Shown one piece after another: positions 27,449 through 35,777 of a stretch of DNA of 64,000 bases. The DNA is taken from NCBI RefSeq assembly GCF_024305245.1, contig NZ_JAMWYX010000004.1, forward strand, positions 62,001 through 126,000. Direction: 5' to 3'. The position numbers were made by a program, and so were the translations under genes. Position 1 is the stretch's first letter, and every line of letters starts with the position of its first letter. This stretch comes from Erythrobacter sp. (lineage in GTDB: Bacteria; Pseudomonadota; Alphaproteobacteria; Sphingomonadales; Sphingomonadaceae). The notes beneath the pieces were generated by a model. It ran no database searches. It saw only the letters and a program-made list of their open reading frames with translations, and was not told the DNA's origin.

Positions 27449-28407
27449 CGGGCAGATCCTTCTGCGGGAAAACGGGCGAGGCGGATCGCCATGCGGTCTT
27501 CGAACGTGCCGATGCTGCCATGTGCGATCAGCTTTTCGCCCATCATCAGCGGCACCTGCCGGCCCATCGCCAGCGGGATGCACGCTCCGGGCGCGAGAGA
27601 CTGGAGCCGGGCCACCGACAGATCGACCTCGGCCAGCACCACATGCAGCGGCAGCGGGATGGCGGCGAAGGGTGCGGCGATGGTGCCGGCCGGGGTCCGC
27701 TTGGCCGGGTTGCCTGATTGCGGGCGTGTGTGGCCGGGGGCAGGCAGCAGGCGTTCCATCCGCTCGGCGGCAATCGCCAGAACGCAGCGCCATTCGCGGC
27801 CGTCCCGGTTGGCGACCAAAATCGTGAACAGCAGCGCTTCGCCTTCGGGATCGAACGGCTTCAGGCGCGCGGCGGTTTCGCTGCGGACGATCACCTCGCC
27901 GCCGGTCGCCGCGCCGTTGACCGGGTCGGCACCGTGACTGATCAGGGTGATCGCCTGCGCGATGGTGGAGGCCGCCTCGTCCACCAGCAGCGCGGCAGAG
28001 CGCGGAAGCTGATCGGGGGCATTATCGGTCCGCGCGCCGTCACCGCCGAAAGAACGGTCCGTCAACGCGATTGCAGTGGCGAAGTCGAAGGATAGCAGCA
28101 CAGTCTCGCTACTCGAACCACCCGACGAACCCACGCGCAGCAGGCAATTGGCCGCGATCGGGCCGATGCGGGCAAGCGCGGCGCTGCCGGACAGGGTTTC
28201 AGGCTCGGAAACGCTCACGTCAAGCCGGTCGCCCGACAACAGGCCGGACAGATCTTCGGCCAACGCGCGCGCCAGATCGCGCCGCCATGCCGTCAGCAGC
28301 ACCGCGCGTTCTTCAGGGCGCGGCCCGCGGCCGGATGAATGGGTGGTCAGTTCGCGGCAATGCTGCGCGGCGGTGCGGGCAGCGGCGAATTCGTGCTGCA
28401 TCCTCAT
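27445..28407 (-). CDS. fliM: Flagellar motor switch protein FliM lacking the CheY-binding N-terminus
   Basis: A 320-aa C-ring protein. The middle CheC-like domain (LTDRSFGGDGARTDNAPDQLPRSAALLVDEAASTIAQAI) and a C-terminal SpoA domain (IPLPLHVVLAEVDLSVARLQSLAPGACIPL...MMGEKLIAHGSIGTFEDRMAIRL) are present. The start MRMQHEFAAARTAAQHC carries none of the usual LSQxEIDALL peptide to which CheY-P binds. The start overlaps the fliL stop by four bases and no upstream in-frame start exists, so the peptide is genuinely absent. It lies in order fliL-fliM-fliN. Confidence 0.88.
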   Translation of the reverse strand: MRMQHEFAAARTAAQHCRELTTHSSGRGPRPEERAVLLTAWRRDLARALAEDLSGLLSGDRLDVSVSEPETLSGSAALARIGPIAANCLLRVGSSGGSSSETVLLSFDFATAIALTDRSFGGDGARTDNAPDQLPRSAALLVDEAASTIAQAITLISHGADPVNGAATGGEVIVRSETAARLKPFDPEGEALLFTILVANRDGREWRCVLAIAAERMERLLPAPGHTRPQSGNPAKRTPAGTIAAPFAAIPLPLHVVLAEVDLSVARLQSLAPGACIPLAMGRQVPLMMGEKLIAHGSIGTFEDRMAIRLARFPAEGSAR

Positions 28408-28997
28408 TGGACCAGGAACCCGCGGAAATGCACTGCGTCAATGCCGCCGAAACCTTCGTTTTCCTCGAGCACCGCGTTGATCGCCTTGGTCAGCCGCGCC
28501 GCCAGTTTCTGCTTGCCGGTGACATCATAGACTTCGGCCTCGGATGTCGCCGCCAACTGGGCGATGATCGCCGAACGGATCGCGAGTTCGTGGTTGTGGA
28601 CCCATTGCAGCACGCGGCCATCGCGCCGGGTCGACACCGCCAGTTCGACCTGGACCAGGCCGGGCGAGTCCGCGAGGTTGGAGGTGAAGCTTTCCTCGAA
28701 GCTGTAATAGGCGGTGCGATATTTGCTGCCGCCTTCGCCGTAGACGGGCGCAGCCGCGTCCTTTTCCTTCTCGGCGCCGGGCAGGGGGTAGGGATCGTCC
28801 TCGCCCTTGAGCACTAGCTTGGGCTCATCCGGCTCGGCCACGCCCTTGTCGCCGCCGAACAGGCCCGCGGCATAGGCGCCGTAAGCCCCGCCCGCGCCCA
28901 GCCCGAGCAGCAGCACCGCGCCGAGGACGAGCTTTATCATCCCGCCCTTGCCGCCGGTTTCAGTGTCCTTGTCGGCTTTGTCCTTGGCCTTGGCCAT
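28404..28997 (-). CDS. fliL: Flagellar basal-body protein FliL
   Basis: A 197-aa protein with one membrane helix (GGMIKLVLGAVLLLGLGAGGAYGAYAAGLF) after a charged N-terminus and a periplasmic domain (YYSFEESFTSNLADSPGLVQVELAVSTRRDGRVLQWVHNHELAIRSAIIAQLAATSEAEVYDVTGKQKLAARLTKAINAVL) typical of FliL. FliL stabilises stator function. It is 32 bases after fliK, and overlaps fliM by four bases. Confidence 0.93.
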   Translation of the reverse strand: MAKAKDKADKDTETGGKGGMIKLVLGAVLLLGLGAGGAYGAYAAGLFGGDKGVAEPDEPKLVLKGEDDPYPLPGAEKEKDAAAPVYGEGGSKYRTAYYSFEESFTSNLADSPGLVQVELAVSTRRDGRVLQWVHNHELAIRSAIIAQLAATSEAEVYDVTGKQKLAARLTKAINAVLEENEGFGGIDAVHFRGFLVQ

Positions 28998-29029
28998 GGC
29001 AGTTCAACTCCCTCTTGCAGCGGCGCCGT

Positions 29030-30298
29030 TCAGGCGAATAATCCGCGTTCGCGGTGGTCTGGGCGATCACTGTCCGGCCCACCGGCAGACGCGGCCTCGT
29101 CGGCGCGGTGCTGCTGGTGGCGTTGGTGCTGCGAGGCCCCTTCGTCGCGCTGACCGGATTGCGCCAAGTATGGTTGAGACGATCCTTGCCCCGACCCTGG
29201 GGAAGACCCGTAGCGCTGTTCGGATGCGGCGGAGCCTTGGCCGGAATTTGCGCCCGTTCCGGTGCTCGCGGTTTCTGCCGAAGCGGTGACGGCGCGTTCT
29301 GCCAGCGCGGTCTGAACCGCCGGGACAAAGCCCGGGTCGCGGCTGGCCAGCACCGCGCGCCAATCCTGCGCAGCGCCGGTGGCTTCGATGCGCAGCGAGA
29401 TCATGCCGAATTCGGCGTGGCGCAAGGTCATCTCGGGCCGCGCAGCGCGCAGCGCCTCGCGGATGTCGCCGACCTGCGCGATGGCGCTTTCCACTTGCGG
29501 GGCGGGCGTGCGTAGCTCGGCGCGTTCGGCGGAGGGAGAGATTGGGCCGACCGGAGTTGGCTGGCCGAGCGCGTTGGCTGCGGGTTGCTGGGTCGGGGTG
29601 CTGGACGGGGCAAACGGAAGCGCGGGCTCGGCCGAATCGGCCAGCAGCGCGCTGGAAGCCGAGCCTTCAGGCGCGTCATCGACAATCGGTTCCAGCGACG
29701 CGGCAAGCGCGCGCGTTGCAGTTGTGCTGCGCAACCCGGCGGGCAGTGCCGCAGGGACGGGCGCGGGGACGGCAGCAGGGCCGGACGCAAGGTTATCAGG
29801 AGGGGCAAGCGGCGCGGCCATGGCCAGCAACACAGCCGTGCCGGGCTGCGGGGCGCTCGCTCCACCACCAACCGTCACTGCGTCCGCACCATTATGCAAG
29901 GCGGGGGCGCCGCGCGGCGGTAACTGAGGGGCGGCGGCAGTCTGAGGAATGATCGGCGCAGGTGGCACATCCGCGCCGGACGGCGGCAAGGCCGTGCCGG
30001 TCTGCGGCGGAATTGTGCCGGGCGGCAAGGGCGCTTCGCCAGCAGGATCGGGCAGGAGCGCCGTCCCCGGAGGCATAGGCAGCGCAGCAGGCTCCACCGG
30101 TTCAGCCACAGGCAGGCCGGGCAAGGCGACCGGTGAGGCCGCGTCGGGCGAAAGCATCTCCTCGGCGGGAAGGGCGGCATCGAGCAGCCCGGCGAAATCG
30201 AGCGTTGCGCTTCCCCGTTCCGACCGTGCTCCCGCCTGCCGCGGCAGCGACGGGGCAGAGCCGGAAGCGGCAGACAGATCGGGCAAGAAGGAGATCAT
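29030..30298 (-). CDS. fliK: Flagellar hook-length control protein FliK
   Basis: A 422-aa secreted ruler. The N-terminal two thirds are Pro/Ala-rich low complexity with no fold, as usual for FliK. A C-terminal domain (VESAIAQVGDIREALRAARPEMTLRHAEFGMISLRIEATGAAQDWRAVLASRDPGFVPAVQTALAERAVTASAE) carries the conserved LxP...GxVxVxI-like stretch, then a Gly/Ser/Gln/His-rich tail. The ATG at 30298 follows a 39-base gap after fliJ; a sigma-54 promoter lies just before, within fliJ. Confidence 0.85.
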   Translation of the reverse strand: MISFLPDLSAASGSAPSLPRQAGARSERGSATLDFAGLLDAALPAEEMLSPDAASPVALPGLPVAEPVEPAALPMPPGTALLPDPAGEAPLPPGTIPPQTGTALPPSGADVPPAPIIPQTAAAPQLPPRGAPALHNGADAVTVGGGASAPQPGTAVLLAMAAPLAPPDNLASGPAAVPAPVPAALPAGLRSTTATRALAASLEPIVDDAPEGSASSALLADSAEPALPFAPSSTPTQQPAANALGQPTPVGPISPSAERAELRTPAPQVESAIAQVGDIREALRAARPEMTLRHAEFGMISLRIEATGAAQDWRAVLASRDPGFVPAVQTALAERAVTASAETASTGTGANSGQGSAASEQRYGSSPGSGQGSSQPYLAQSGQRDEGASQHQRHQQHRADEAASAGGPDSDRPDHRERGLFA

Positions 30299-30337
30299 CA
30301 CAGTGTCCTTGAAGGCGGGTCGAACAGGGCATGGCAA

Positions 30338-30775
30338 TCACGGTTGCGGTTTGGACTGCAACTTGCGTGCCAGCAGCGGCGCTTCGGCTTCGGCGCGGCG
30401 CAGTTTCAACGCCCCAAGCGCGGCGCGTGCCTCGCCCTCGTGCTCGGCAAGGCGTTTGGCGCGGGTCTCTGCCTGCGCCAGTGTGTCGGCCTGCCATGCG
30501 GACTGGCGCGCGGCATCCTCCGCGGCATCGGCGGCACTGGCGGCAAGCTGGACGAGGCTGGCGGTAAACACGGCGCGCGCGGCGAACACTTCGGCCGCCA
30601 TCGCGCCGGGTTGCGGCGTGCTGGAGGCAACCAGCTGGCGGCTGCGTTCGGCCAGAGCCGTGCTGCGCGCCTCGGCATCGAGCGCTTGGGCGAGGCCTGC
30701 GAGCGCTTGGCGCCGCGCCACCTTTGCGATCAGCGCCTGCCGCCGGATCAGCGCAAGACGGCGTGCCTCACGCAA
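30338..30775 (-). CDS. fliJ: FliJ-like flagellar export protein
   Basis: A 145-aa, almost entirely helical Ala/Arg/Glu-rich protein predicted to form an antiparallel coiled coil like FliJ, the export ATPase stalk. Sequence is poorly conserved in FliJ, so the name rests mainly on its place directly after fliI (8-base overlap) and before fliK. A sigma-54 promoter for fliK lies in its last codons. Confidence 0.75.
   Translation of the reverse strand: MREARRLALIRRQALIAKVARRQALAGLAQALDAEARSTALAERSRQLVASSTPQPGAMAAEVFAARAVFTASLVQLAASAADAAEDAARQSAWQADTLAQAETRAKRLAEHEGEARAALGALKLRRAEAEAPLLARKLQSKPQP
30357..30372 (-). promoter_or_regulatory. Sigma-54 promoter for fliK and downstream genes
   Basis: On the minus strand it reads TGGCACGCAAGTTGCA: a perfect -24 TGGCACG and -12 TTGCA with the required spacing. 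It lies inside the 3' end of fliJ, about 60 bases before the fliK ATG, and would drive fliKLMNOPQR-flhB-fliD-fliS. Confidence 0.8.
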
Positions 30776-32114
30776 CCGCGCCCTCCATCAGCGCGGTGAG
30801 CGCTGCGTGGCTGGCGGCAAGCGGCTCGGCGCCCCCGCGTTCCTGCGTCAGGAAGCCATCGATCGTCCCGCTCAGCGCCAATGCGGTGTCGAGCAGCGGG
30901 TCGCTTCCGGCGCGATAGGCACCCATCAGCACCAGATCGCGATTGCTCTCGCGCGCGGCGATCAGCGCCCGCAGACGGCGCGCGGCGCGGGCGATATCGG
31001 GCGTGACCAGATCATCCATCACCCGGCTCAGCGAAGCGGGCACGTCGATCGCCGGGTAATGCCCGCGCTGGGCCAATTCGCGCGACAGCACGATATGACC
31101 ATCCAGAATGGCGCGGGCGGTATCGACCACCGGATCATTGGCGTCGTCGCCATCGGCGAGCACGGTATAGATCCCGGTGACCGCTCCGCCGGTGCGCGCC
31201 GAATTGCCCGCACGCTCCACCAGCCGGGTGATCGCGGCGAGCGCGGATGGCGGATAGCCGCGCGCCGCACCGGGTTCCCCCAGCACCAGCGCGAGTTCGC
31301 GCGCGGCATGCGCGACGCGGGTCAGGCTGTCGAGGATCAGCAGCACGCGCTTGCCCTGACCGCGGAAATATTCGGCAATGGCACTGGCATATTGCGCCGC
31401 GCGCAGCCGCAGGTTGGGAGCGTGATCGGCGGGCACCGCGACCACCACGATCTTTCCGCGCCGATGGCCTGCCATGTGGCGGTTCACGAAATCGGACACC
31501 TCGCGCGCGCGCTCTCCGATCAGCGCGACCACGGTGACATCAGCGACCGCGTGGCCCGCGATGGTATCGACCAGCACCGATTTGCCGACCCCCGATCCCG
31601 CCATGATGCCGAGCCTCTGGCCGACGCCCATTGTGGCAAGCGCGTTGATCGCGCGCACGCCGCAATCGAACGGGGCTGCGACACTGGCGCGTTCCAATGC
31701 GCCTTCGCGTTGTCCGGCGAGCGGCCAGGCGTGCGGCAGATTGAGCCGCGGCCCGCCATCGATCGGCGCGCCCAGTGCATCGACAGCGCGGCCCAGCAAG
31801 GCCTCGCCCACGCGCACCTCGCCCGGATTGCCCAGACCGCGCACGCTTGCACGCGGGCGCAACAACATCGTGTCGCCCAGCAGCATCATCAGCGAATGCC
31901 CGGCGCGAAAGCCGATCACTTCGGCGAGGCAATCGCTGGCCCCCCTGTTCTCGGCGCCGTTTTCGATCACGCCGAGCGAGCCGACCGGCAGCGGCAGGCC
32001 CGCGACTTCGATCAGCCCGCCGTCGCAGGCGACCACGCGGCCCATCCGCACCGGCCCTGTATCGACTGGCGCGGCGCGCATCCGCGCCAGATCGAGCTGC
32101 AATTCGGCGATCAT
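30768..32114 (-). CDS. fliI: Flagellar export ATPase FliI
   Basis: A 448-aa F1-like ATPase that drives unfolding and release of export substrates. The Walker A motif GIMAGSGVGKSVLVDT, VALIGERAREV, the Walker B region (RVLLILDSLTRVAHAARE) and GYPPSALAAITRLVERAG are visible. The ATG at 32114 overlaps the fliH stop (ATGA); the longer frame to 32234 belongs to fliH. Order fliH-fliI-fliJ is standard. Confidence 0.96.
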   Translation of the reverse strand: MIAELQLDLARMRAAPVDTGPVRMGRVVACDGGLIEVAGLPLPVGSLGVIENGAENRGASDCLAEVIGFRAGHSLMMLLGDTMLLRPRASVRGLGNPGEVRVGEALLGRAVDALGAPIDGGPRLNLPHAWPLAGQREGALERASVAAPFDCGVRAINALATMGVGQRLGIMAGSGVGKSVLVDTIAGHAVADVTVVALIGERAREVSDFVNRHMAGHRRGKIVVVAVPADHAPNLRLRAAQYASAIAEYFRGQGKRVLLILDSLTRVAHAARELALVLGEPGAARGYPPSALAAITRLVERAGNSARTGGAVTGIYTVLADGDDANDPVVDTARAILDGHIVLSRELAQRGHYPAIDVPASLSRVMDDLVTPDIARAARRLRALIAARESNRDLVLMGAYRAGSDPLLDTALALSGTIDGFLTQERGGAEPLAASHAALTALMEGAVA

Positions 32115-32746
32115 CCGCGCACCGCAGCGGCTATTGCGCGGCGCCAGTCGGCGGGGCCTTCGCGCACTGCGCCGTCCGGCCCTTCGAGTAGCAGCGCGCC
32201 GCGTTCCAGCGCGCTGTCGGCGATCACCGTCCAATCGCCGAGCGCGTCCGGGCCAAGGTGGTCGATGTCATCGGGATGGAGATGCAGCCGCAATGCGTCC
32301 GCTGCGCCGCCGATCCGTGCCGCAGCCGTGCGGCAGCGGGCGAGCAGTTTGTCGCGATCGGTCGCATGATCGGCCAGCACCCCATCGCACAGCGCGATCA
32401 CGGTTTCGGCCAGATCATCGGCAAGCACCTCCAGCGCGGCTTCATCCAGAGTGCGGAATGCCAGCCGCAGCGCACGCTGCCTTGCGGCATCGCGCTGCGC
32501 CTCGGCCAAGGCGGCGGCGCGGCCTGCCGCTTCGCCTTCCGTATAGGCCAGCGCCAGCGCGTCTGGCGCAGGATCGGGATCCGGCGCAGGCTCCAGTTCA
32601 ACGGCAAGGTCGGGCTCCGCCGACGGCGTACCGAACGGCAGCGCCTCGCGGAACTCCGCCGGTGCGCTTAGCAGCGCCAGCCAGCCGGGCTCGGGCGATG
32701 AGGGCGCGGCCAGCGCGCCGAGCCACTCAGACGAATTCGCCATCAC
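32111..32746 (-). CDS. fliH: Flagellar export stator protein FliH
   Basis: A 211-aa regulator that binds FliI and links it to the C-ring. A long helical middle with Ala/Glu/Arg heptads (YTEGEAAGRAAALAEAQRDAARQRALRLAFRTLDEAALEVLADDLAETVIALCDGVLA) and a C-terminal domain (LRLHLHPDDIDHLG) fit FliH. Two adjacent ATGs start the gene, and it overlaps the fliG end by 20 bases. Confidence 0.87.
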   Translation of the reverse strand: MMANSSEWLGALAAPSSPEPGWLALLSAPAEFREALPFGTPSAEPDLAVELEPAPDPDPAPDALALAYTEGEAAGRAAALAEAQRDAARQRALRLAFRTLDEAALEVLADDLAETVIALCDGVLADHATDRDKLLARCRTAAARIGGAADALRLHLHPDDIDHLGPDALGDWTVIADSALERGALLLEGPDGAVREGPADWRRAIAAAVRG

Positions 32747-33770
32747 CGCTTCCGATCACGATTTCGCCCGCTTCGGCAAGGCTGCGTGCGATGTCGACAA
32801 TCGCCTTCTGCGCGGCGACAACCTCGCTCTTGGGCAGGCGACCGCGCAGTTCGATCTCGTCCTTGACCCCGTCGGCCGCGCGGCTCGACATGGCGGCGAA
32901 GAACGGCGCACGCTCGGGTTCCTTGAGGCCTTTCAAAGCATCGATCAGCTTTTCCGATTCCACATCGCGCAGCAGACGGCCCATCGCCATCGGATCGAGA
33001 TCGAACAGCATTTCGAAGGTGAACAGCTCCTCCTCGATGCTTGTCGCCAGCGGGCCGTCGCGCTCCGCGATCGCCGGGAGCACCGTGTGACGCAGGTCGC
33101 CTGCAGCAAGGTTGATGAGGCTGGCAGCCTCGCGCGGGCCGCCCAGCGCCAGCGCCGCCGCGCCGAAGCTGGCCGTGATGCGCTGGGTCAGCAGGGTATC
33201 GATCGCAGCGATGGCGTGCGCAGAAACCGGGCCGCTTTTCGCCACGCGTTCGACCACCATGGTCTGCAATTCGAACGGCAGCGCGGCCAGCACTTCGGCA
33301 GCGGGTTCGGGTTCGATCAGCAACAGCAGCGCCGCGATTACCTGCGGGTGTTCGTCCTCGATCAGGCGGACCAGCACCGGCGGCACCAGCCAGCGCGCCA
33401 TTTCCAGAGTGCGCGGACGGGCCTGCGGCTCGATCCGCTGCATCATGCTGTCCGCCCGCGCCGGGCCGATCGCGCGATCGAGCAAGGCGCGCACCCGGTC
33501 ATCACGGCCGCGCTGGGGCAGCATCTCGCGCCCCGCCTCGGCGGCGAAGTCTGCCAAGGCTTCGGCCATGCGGGACTGGTCGATTTCGCCCAGCGCCATC
33601 ATCGCCGCGCCGAGCCGTTCGAGTTCGGCGGGGCTGAGCCGGCCAAGGATGCCGCTGGCTTCCTCGTCGCCCAGCAGCATCAGGAACACCGCCGCGCGGT
33701 CGATCCGGCTCAGCAGGGTTTCGGACGCAGATGCATCGCCTGCGGTGTCGAGAACAAGGTCGATGCTCAT
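32727..33770 (-). CDS. fliG: Flagellar motor switch protein FliG
   Basis: A 347-aa rotor protein that interacts with the stator. The N-terminal domain (LLSRIDRAAVFLMLLGDEEASGILGRLSPAELERLGAAMMALGEIDQSRM), the middle EHPQ motif (LIEDEHPQVIAALLLLIEPEPAAEVLAALP) and the C-terminal charged torque helix region (FDLDPMAMGRLLRDVESEKLIDALKGLKEPERAPFFAAMSSRAADGVKDE) are present. The start overlaps the fliF stop by four bases. Confidence 0.96.
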   Translation of the reverse strand: MSIDLVLDTAGDASASETLLSRIDRAAVFLMLLGDEEASGILGRLSPAELERLGAAMMALGEIDQSRMAEALADFAAEAGREMLPQRGRDDRVRALLDRAIGPARADSMMQRIEPQARPRTLEMARWLVPPVLVRLIEDEHPQVIAALLLLIEPEPAAEVLAALPFELQTMVVERVAKSGPVSAHAIAAIDTLLTQRITASFGAAALALGGPREAASLINLAAGDLRHTVLPAIAERDGPLATSIEEELFTFEMLFDLDPMAMGRLLRDVESEKLIDALKGLKEPERAPFFAAMSSRAADGVKDEIELRGRLPKSEVVAAQKAIVDIARSLAEAGEIVIGSGDGEFV

Positions 33771-35413
33771 GTTGCGCTCGCCTCCACGCTGGCATCGGGT
33801 GCGGCGAGCATCCGCTGCAAGGCTTCGACCGCGCGTTCGGGCTGGCTGGTGGCAAGCTGCCGCGCGAGTTCGACCTGACGCGGCAGATCGCCGAGTGCCA
33901 CGCCGTCCACGCCCGGCGCCAACGGCTCTCCCGCATCGGCCAACAAGACGGCAGCGTCATCGGCGGGGGCTGCCTGGGCAGCAGGTTCGCCGCGCCCGCG
34001 CAGCTTTCCGATCAGCGGGCGTACCGCCAGCATCAGCACCAGCAGCACCGCCAGCAGCGCCGTGCCGTAACGCACCAGCATCGCAAACCACGGCTGTTCG
34101 TAGAAGGCGGGTGGTTCGAGGTTCGACGGTTCGAACTTGCTGGCCACCACTTCCACGCGGTCACCGCGCTCGGCATTGGCGCCCACGGCGGCACCCACCA
34201 GCGCTTCGAGCTGGGCGGCGGTCATCGGCGCGGCCTTCTTCAAGGCTTCGTCGCTGACCGCGACCGCGACCGAAAGCTTGGTCAAGCCGCCCGGACGGGT
34301 GCTGGTGACAGCAACCTCGCGCCCAAGTTCATAGCTGCGCTGCACCGCGCTTTCGGTGTCGGTTCCGTTGGCGGCGGCAGGGGCTGCGGGCTGCGGCGGG
34401 CCATCGACCAGCGTCGCATCAGGCGGCGGGGTGTTGGCGGGAACCCCCGGCACGCCGCCGACCGGCTCTGCGCCGCTGCGGGTGGCGTTGCGTTCGCTTT
34501 CGTTGCGGACGACGCCTTCCTTCTCGTAGCTTTCGCGCGCCGAGGTGACCTCGTTCTGGTCAAGCTCGGCCTGCACCTGCGCCGAATAATTGCCTTCGCC
34601 CAGCAGGGGCAGCAGCAGCGCATCGATCTGATCGCGCAGCTTGGATTCGAATTCGCGCTGCAGCACGAGGCTATCCAGCGCTTCCTCGCGCGGGGAGGAC
34701 AGCAGCCGGCCGTTCTGGTCGACCACCCGCACCGCATCCGCGCTCAAGCCCGGCACGGATGCCGCGACGAGATTGACGATCGCTTCGACCTGGCTCTGCG
34801 ACAGGCTGCGCCCGCCCACCAGCCGCAGCATCACCGATGCCGAGGGCGCGTTGTTCTCGCGCACGAACACCGATCGTTCGGGCGTGGCGAGGTGGACCCG
34901 CACGCTCTCGATCCCGTCGATCTCGCGGATCGTCAGCATCAATTCGCGTTCGCGCGCCAGTCGCAGGCGTTCGCCTTCCAGCGTGCGCGAGGTGCCGAGC
35001 GGCATCGCGTCGAGCATCTCGCTCGCACCCTGCGGCGCGGCAATCCCGGCGTCGCTGGCAACCAGCATCCGGGCGCGGTAGAGATCGTTTTCGGACACAG
35101 ACAAGGCGCCGGTCTGGTTGTCGATGGCATAGCCGATCCCGCCCGCTTCCAGCGTTTCGACCACCTTGGCGCGCTCGCTGTCGGTCAGGCTGGAATAGAG
35201 CAGGCGGTCAGGCCCGGACGCCAGCGTCATCCACAGCATCCCCGCCGCCGCCAGCGCGCCGACCCCGGCAAGGGCGGGCAGTGCACGCGACAGCGCGGGC
35301 TGCGCCAGAAATCCGGCGACCGGCTCAGGCAGCATGGTGCGCCAGCTCGGCTGAGGCGGCGCGGCGGGAAGACCCGCAGCATCAGCGGCCACGGCAAGAC
35401 TTGTCTCGGCCAT
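33767..35413 (-). CDS. fliF: Flagellar MS-ring protein FliF
   Basis: A 548-aa protein forming the MS ring in the inner membrane, on which the rotor and export gate assemble. Two membrane helices bracket the periplasmic part (ALPALAGVGALAAAGMLWM near the N-terminus; YGTALLAVLLVLMLAV near residue 450). Ring-building motifs (RLARERELMLTIREIDGIESVRVHLATPERSVF; ASVMLRLVGGRSLSQSQVEAIVNLVAASVPGLSADAVRVVDQNGRLL) and the C-terminal FliG-binding tail (ALGDLPRQVELARQLATSQPERAVEALQRML) are seen. Confidence 0.96.
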   Translation of the reverse strand: MAETSLAVAADAAGLPAAPPQPSWRTMLPEPVAGFLAQPALSRALPALAGVGALAAAGMLWMTLASGPDRLLYSSLTDSERAKVVETLEAGGIGYAIDNQTGALSVSENDLYRARMLVASDAGIAAPQGASEMLDAMPLGTSRTLEGERLRLARERELMLTIREIDGIESVRVHLATPERSVFVRENNAPSASVMLRLVGGRSLSQSQVEAIVNLVAASVPGLSADAVRVVDQNGRLLSSPREEALDSLVLQREFESKLRDQIDALLLPLLGEGNYSAQVQAELDQNEVTSARESYEKEGVVRNESERNATRSGAEPVGGVPGVPANTPPPDATLVDGPPQPAAPAAANGTDTESAVQRSYELGREVAVTSTRPGGLTKLSVAVAVSDEALKKAAPMTAAQLEALVGAAVGANAERGDRVEVVASKFEPSNLEPPAFYEQPWFAMLVRYGTALLAVLLVLMLAVRPLIGKLRGRGEPAAQAAPADDAAVLLADAGEPLAPGVDGVALGDLPRQVELARQLATSQPERAVEALQRMLAAPDASVEASAT

Positions 35414-35417
35414 CTAA

Positions 35418-35777
35418 TCAGCCCCCCATCCGCATGATGTCCTGGTAGGCAGTGAGCAGCTTGTTGCGCACTTGCAGGGTCGCCTCGAAGGCGACTCCCG
35501 CTTCCTGCCGGGCCAGCATCACTTCCGCGATGTCGGTTACCTGGCCGCGTTCATACGCGACCTGCATTTCGGACGAGCGCTGCTGCACGGAGTTCACCTG
35601 TTGCAGCGCATTGTTGAGCGTATCAGCGAAGCCGGCGGCAGGCACATTGGCCGGGCCGGTTGCAGGCGGCGCGGCGCTGGCCGCGCGCACATCCTGAAGC
35701 GCGGCGCTGCGGGAAAGCACCTGCTGGCGCAGCGCCATCACGTCGGCCGCACCGAAACCGGGACGAATCGTGCTCAT
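35418..35777 (-). CDS. fliE: Flagellar hook-basal body protein FliE
   Basis: A 119-aa protein linking the MS ring to the rod. The C-terminal half (SSEMQVAYERGQVTDIAEVMLARQEAGVAFEATLQVRNKLLTAYQDIMRM) is strongly FliE-like; the N-terminal part is Ala-rich. It overlaps the activator gene end by four bases (ATGA) and precedes fliF by four bases. Confidence 0.93.
   Translation of the reverse strand: MSTIRPGFGAADVMALRQQVLSRSAALQDVRAASAAPPATGPANVPAAGFADTLNNALQQVNSVQQRSSEMQVAYERGQVTDIAEVMLARQEAGVAFEATLQVRNKLLTAYQDIMRMGG

Noticed and set aside
29949-32369. 806-codon open frame on the plus strand
   Set aside because: Crosses fliK, fliJ, fliI and fliH in antisense and shows no recognisable domain.
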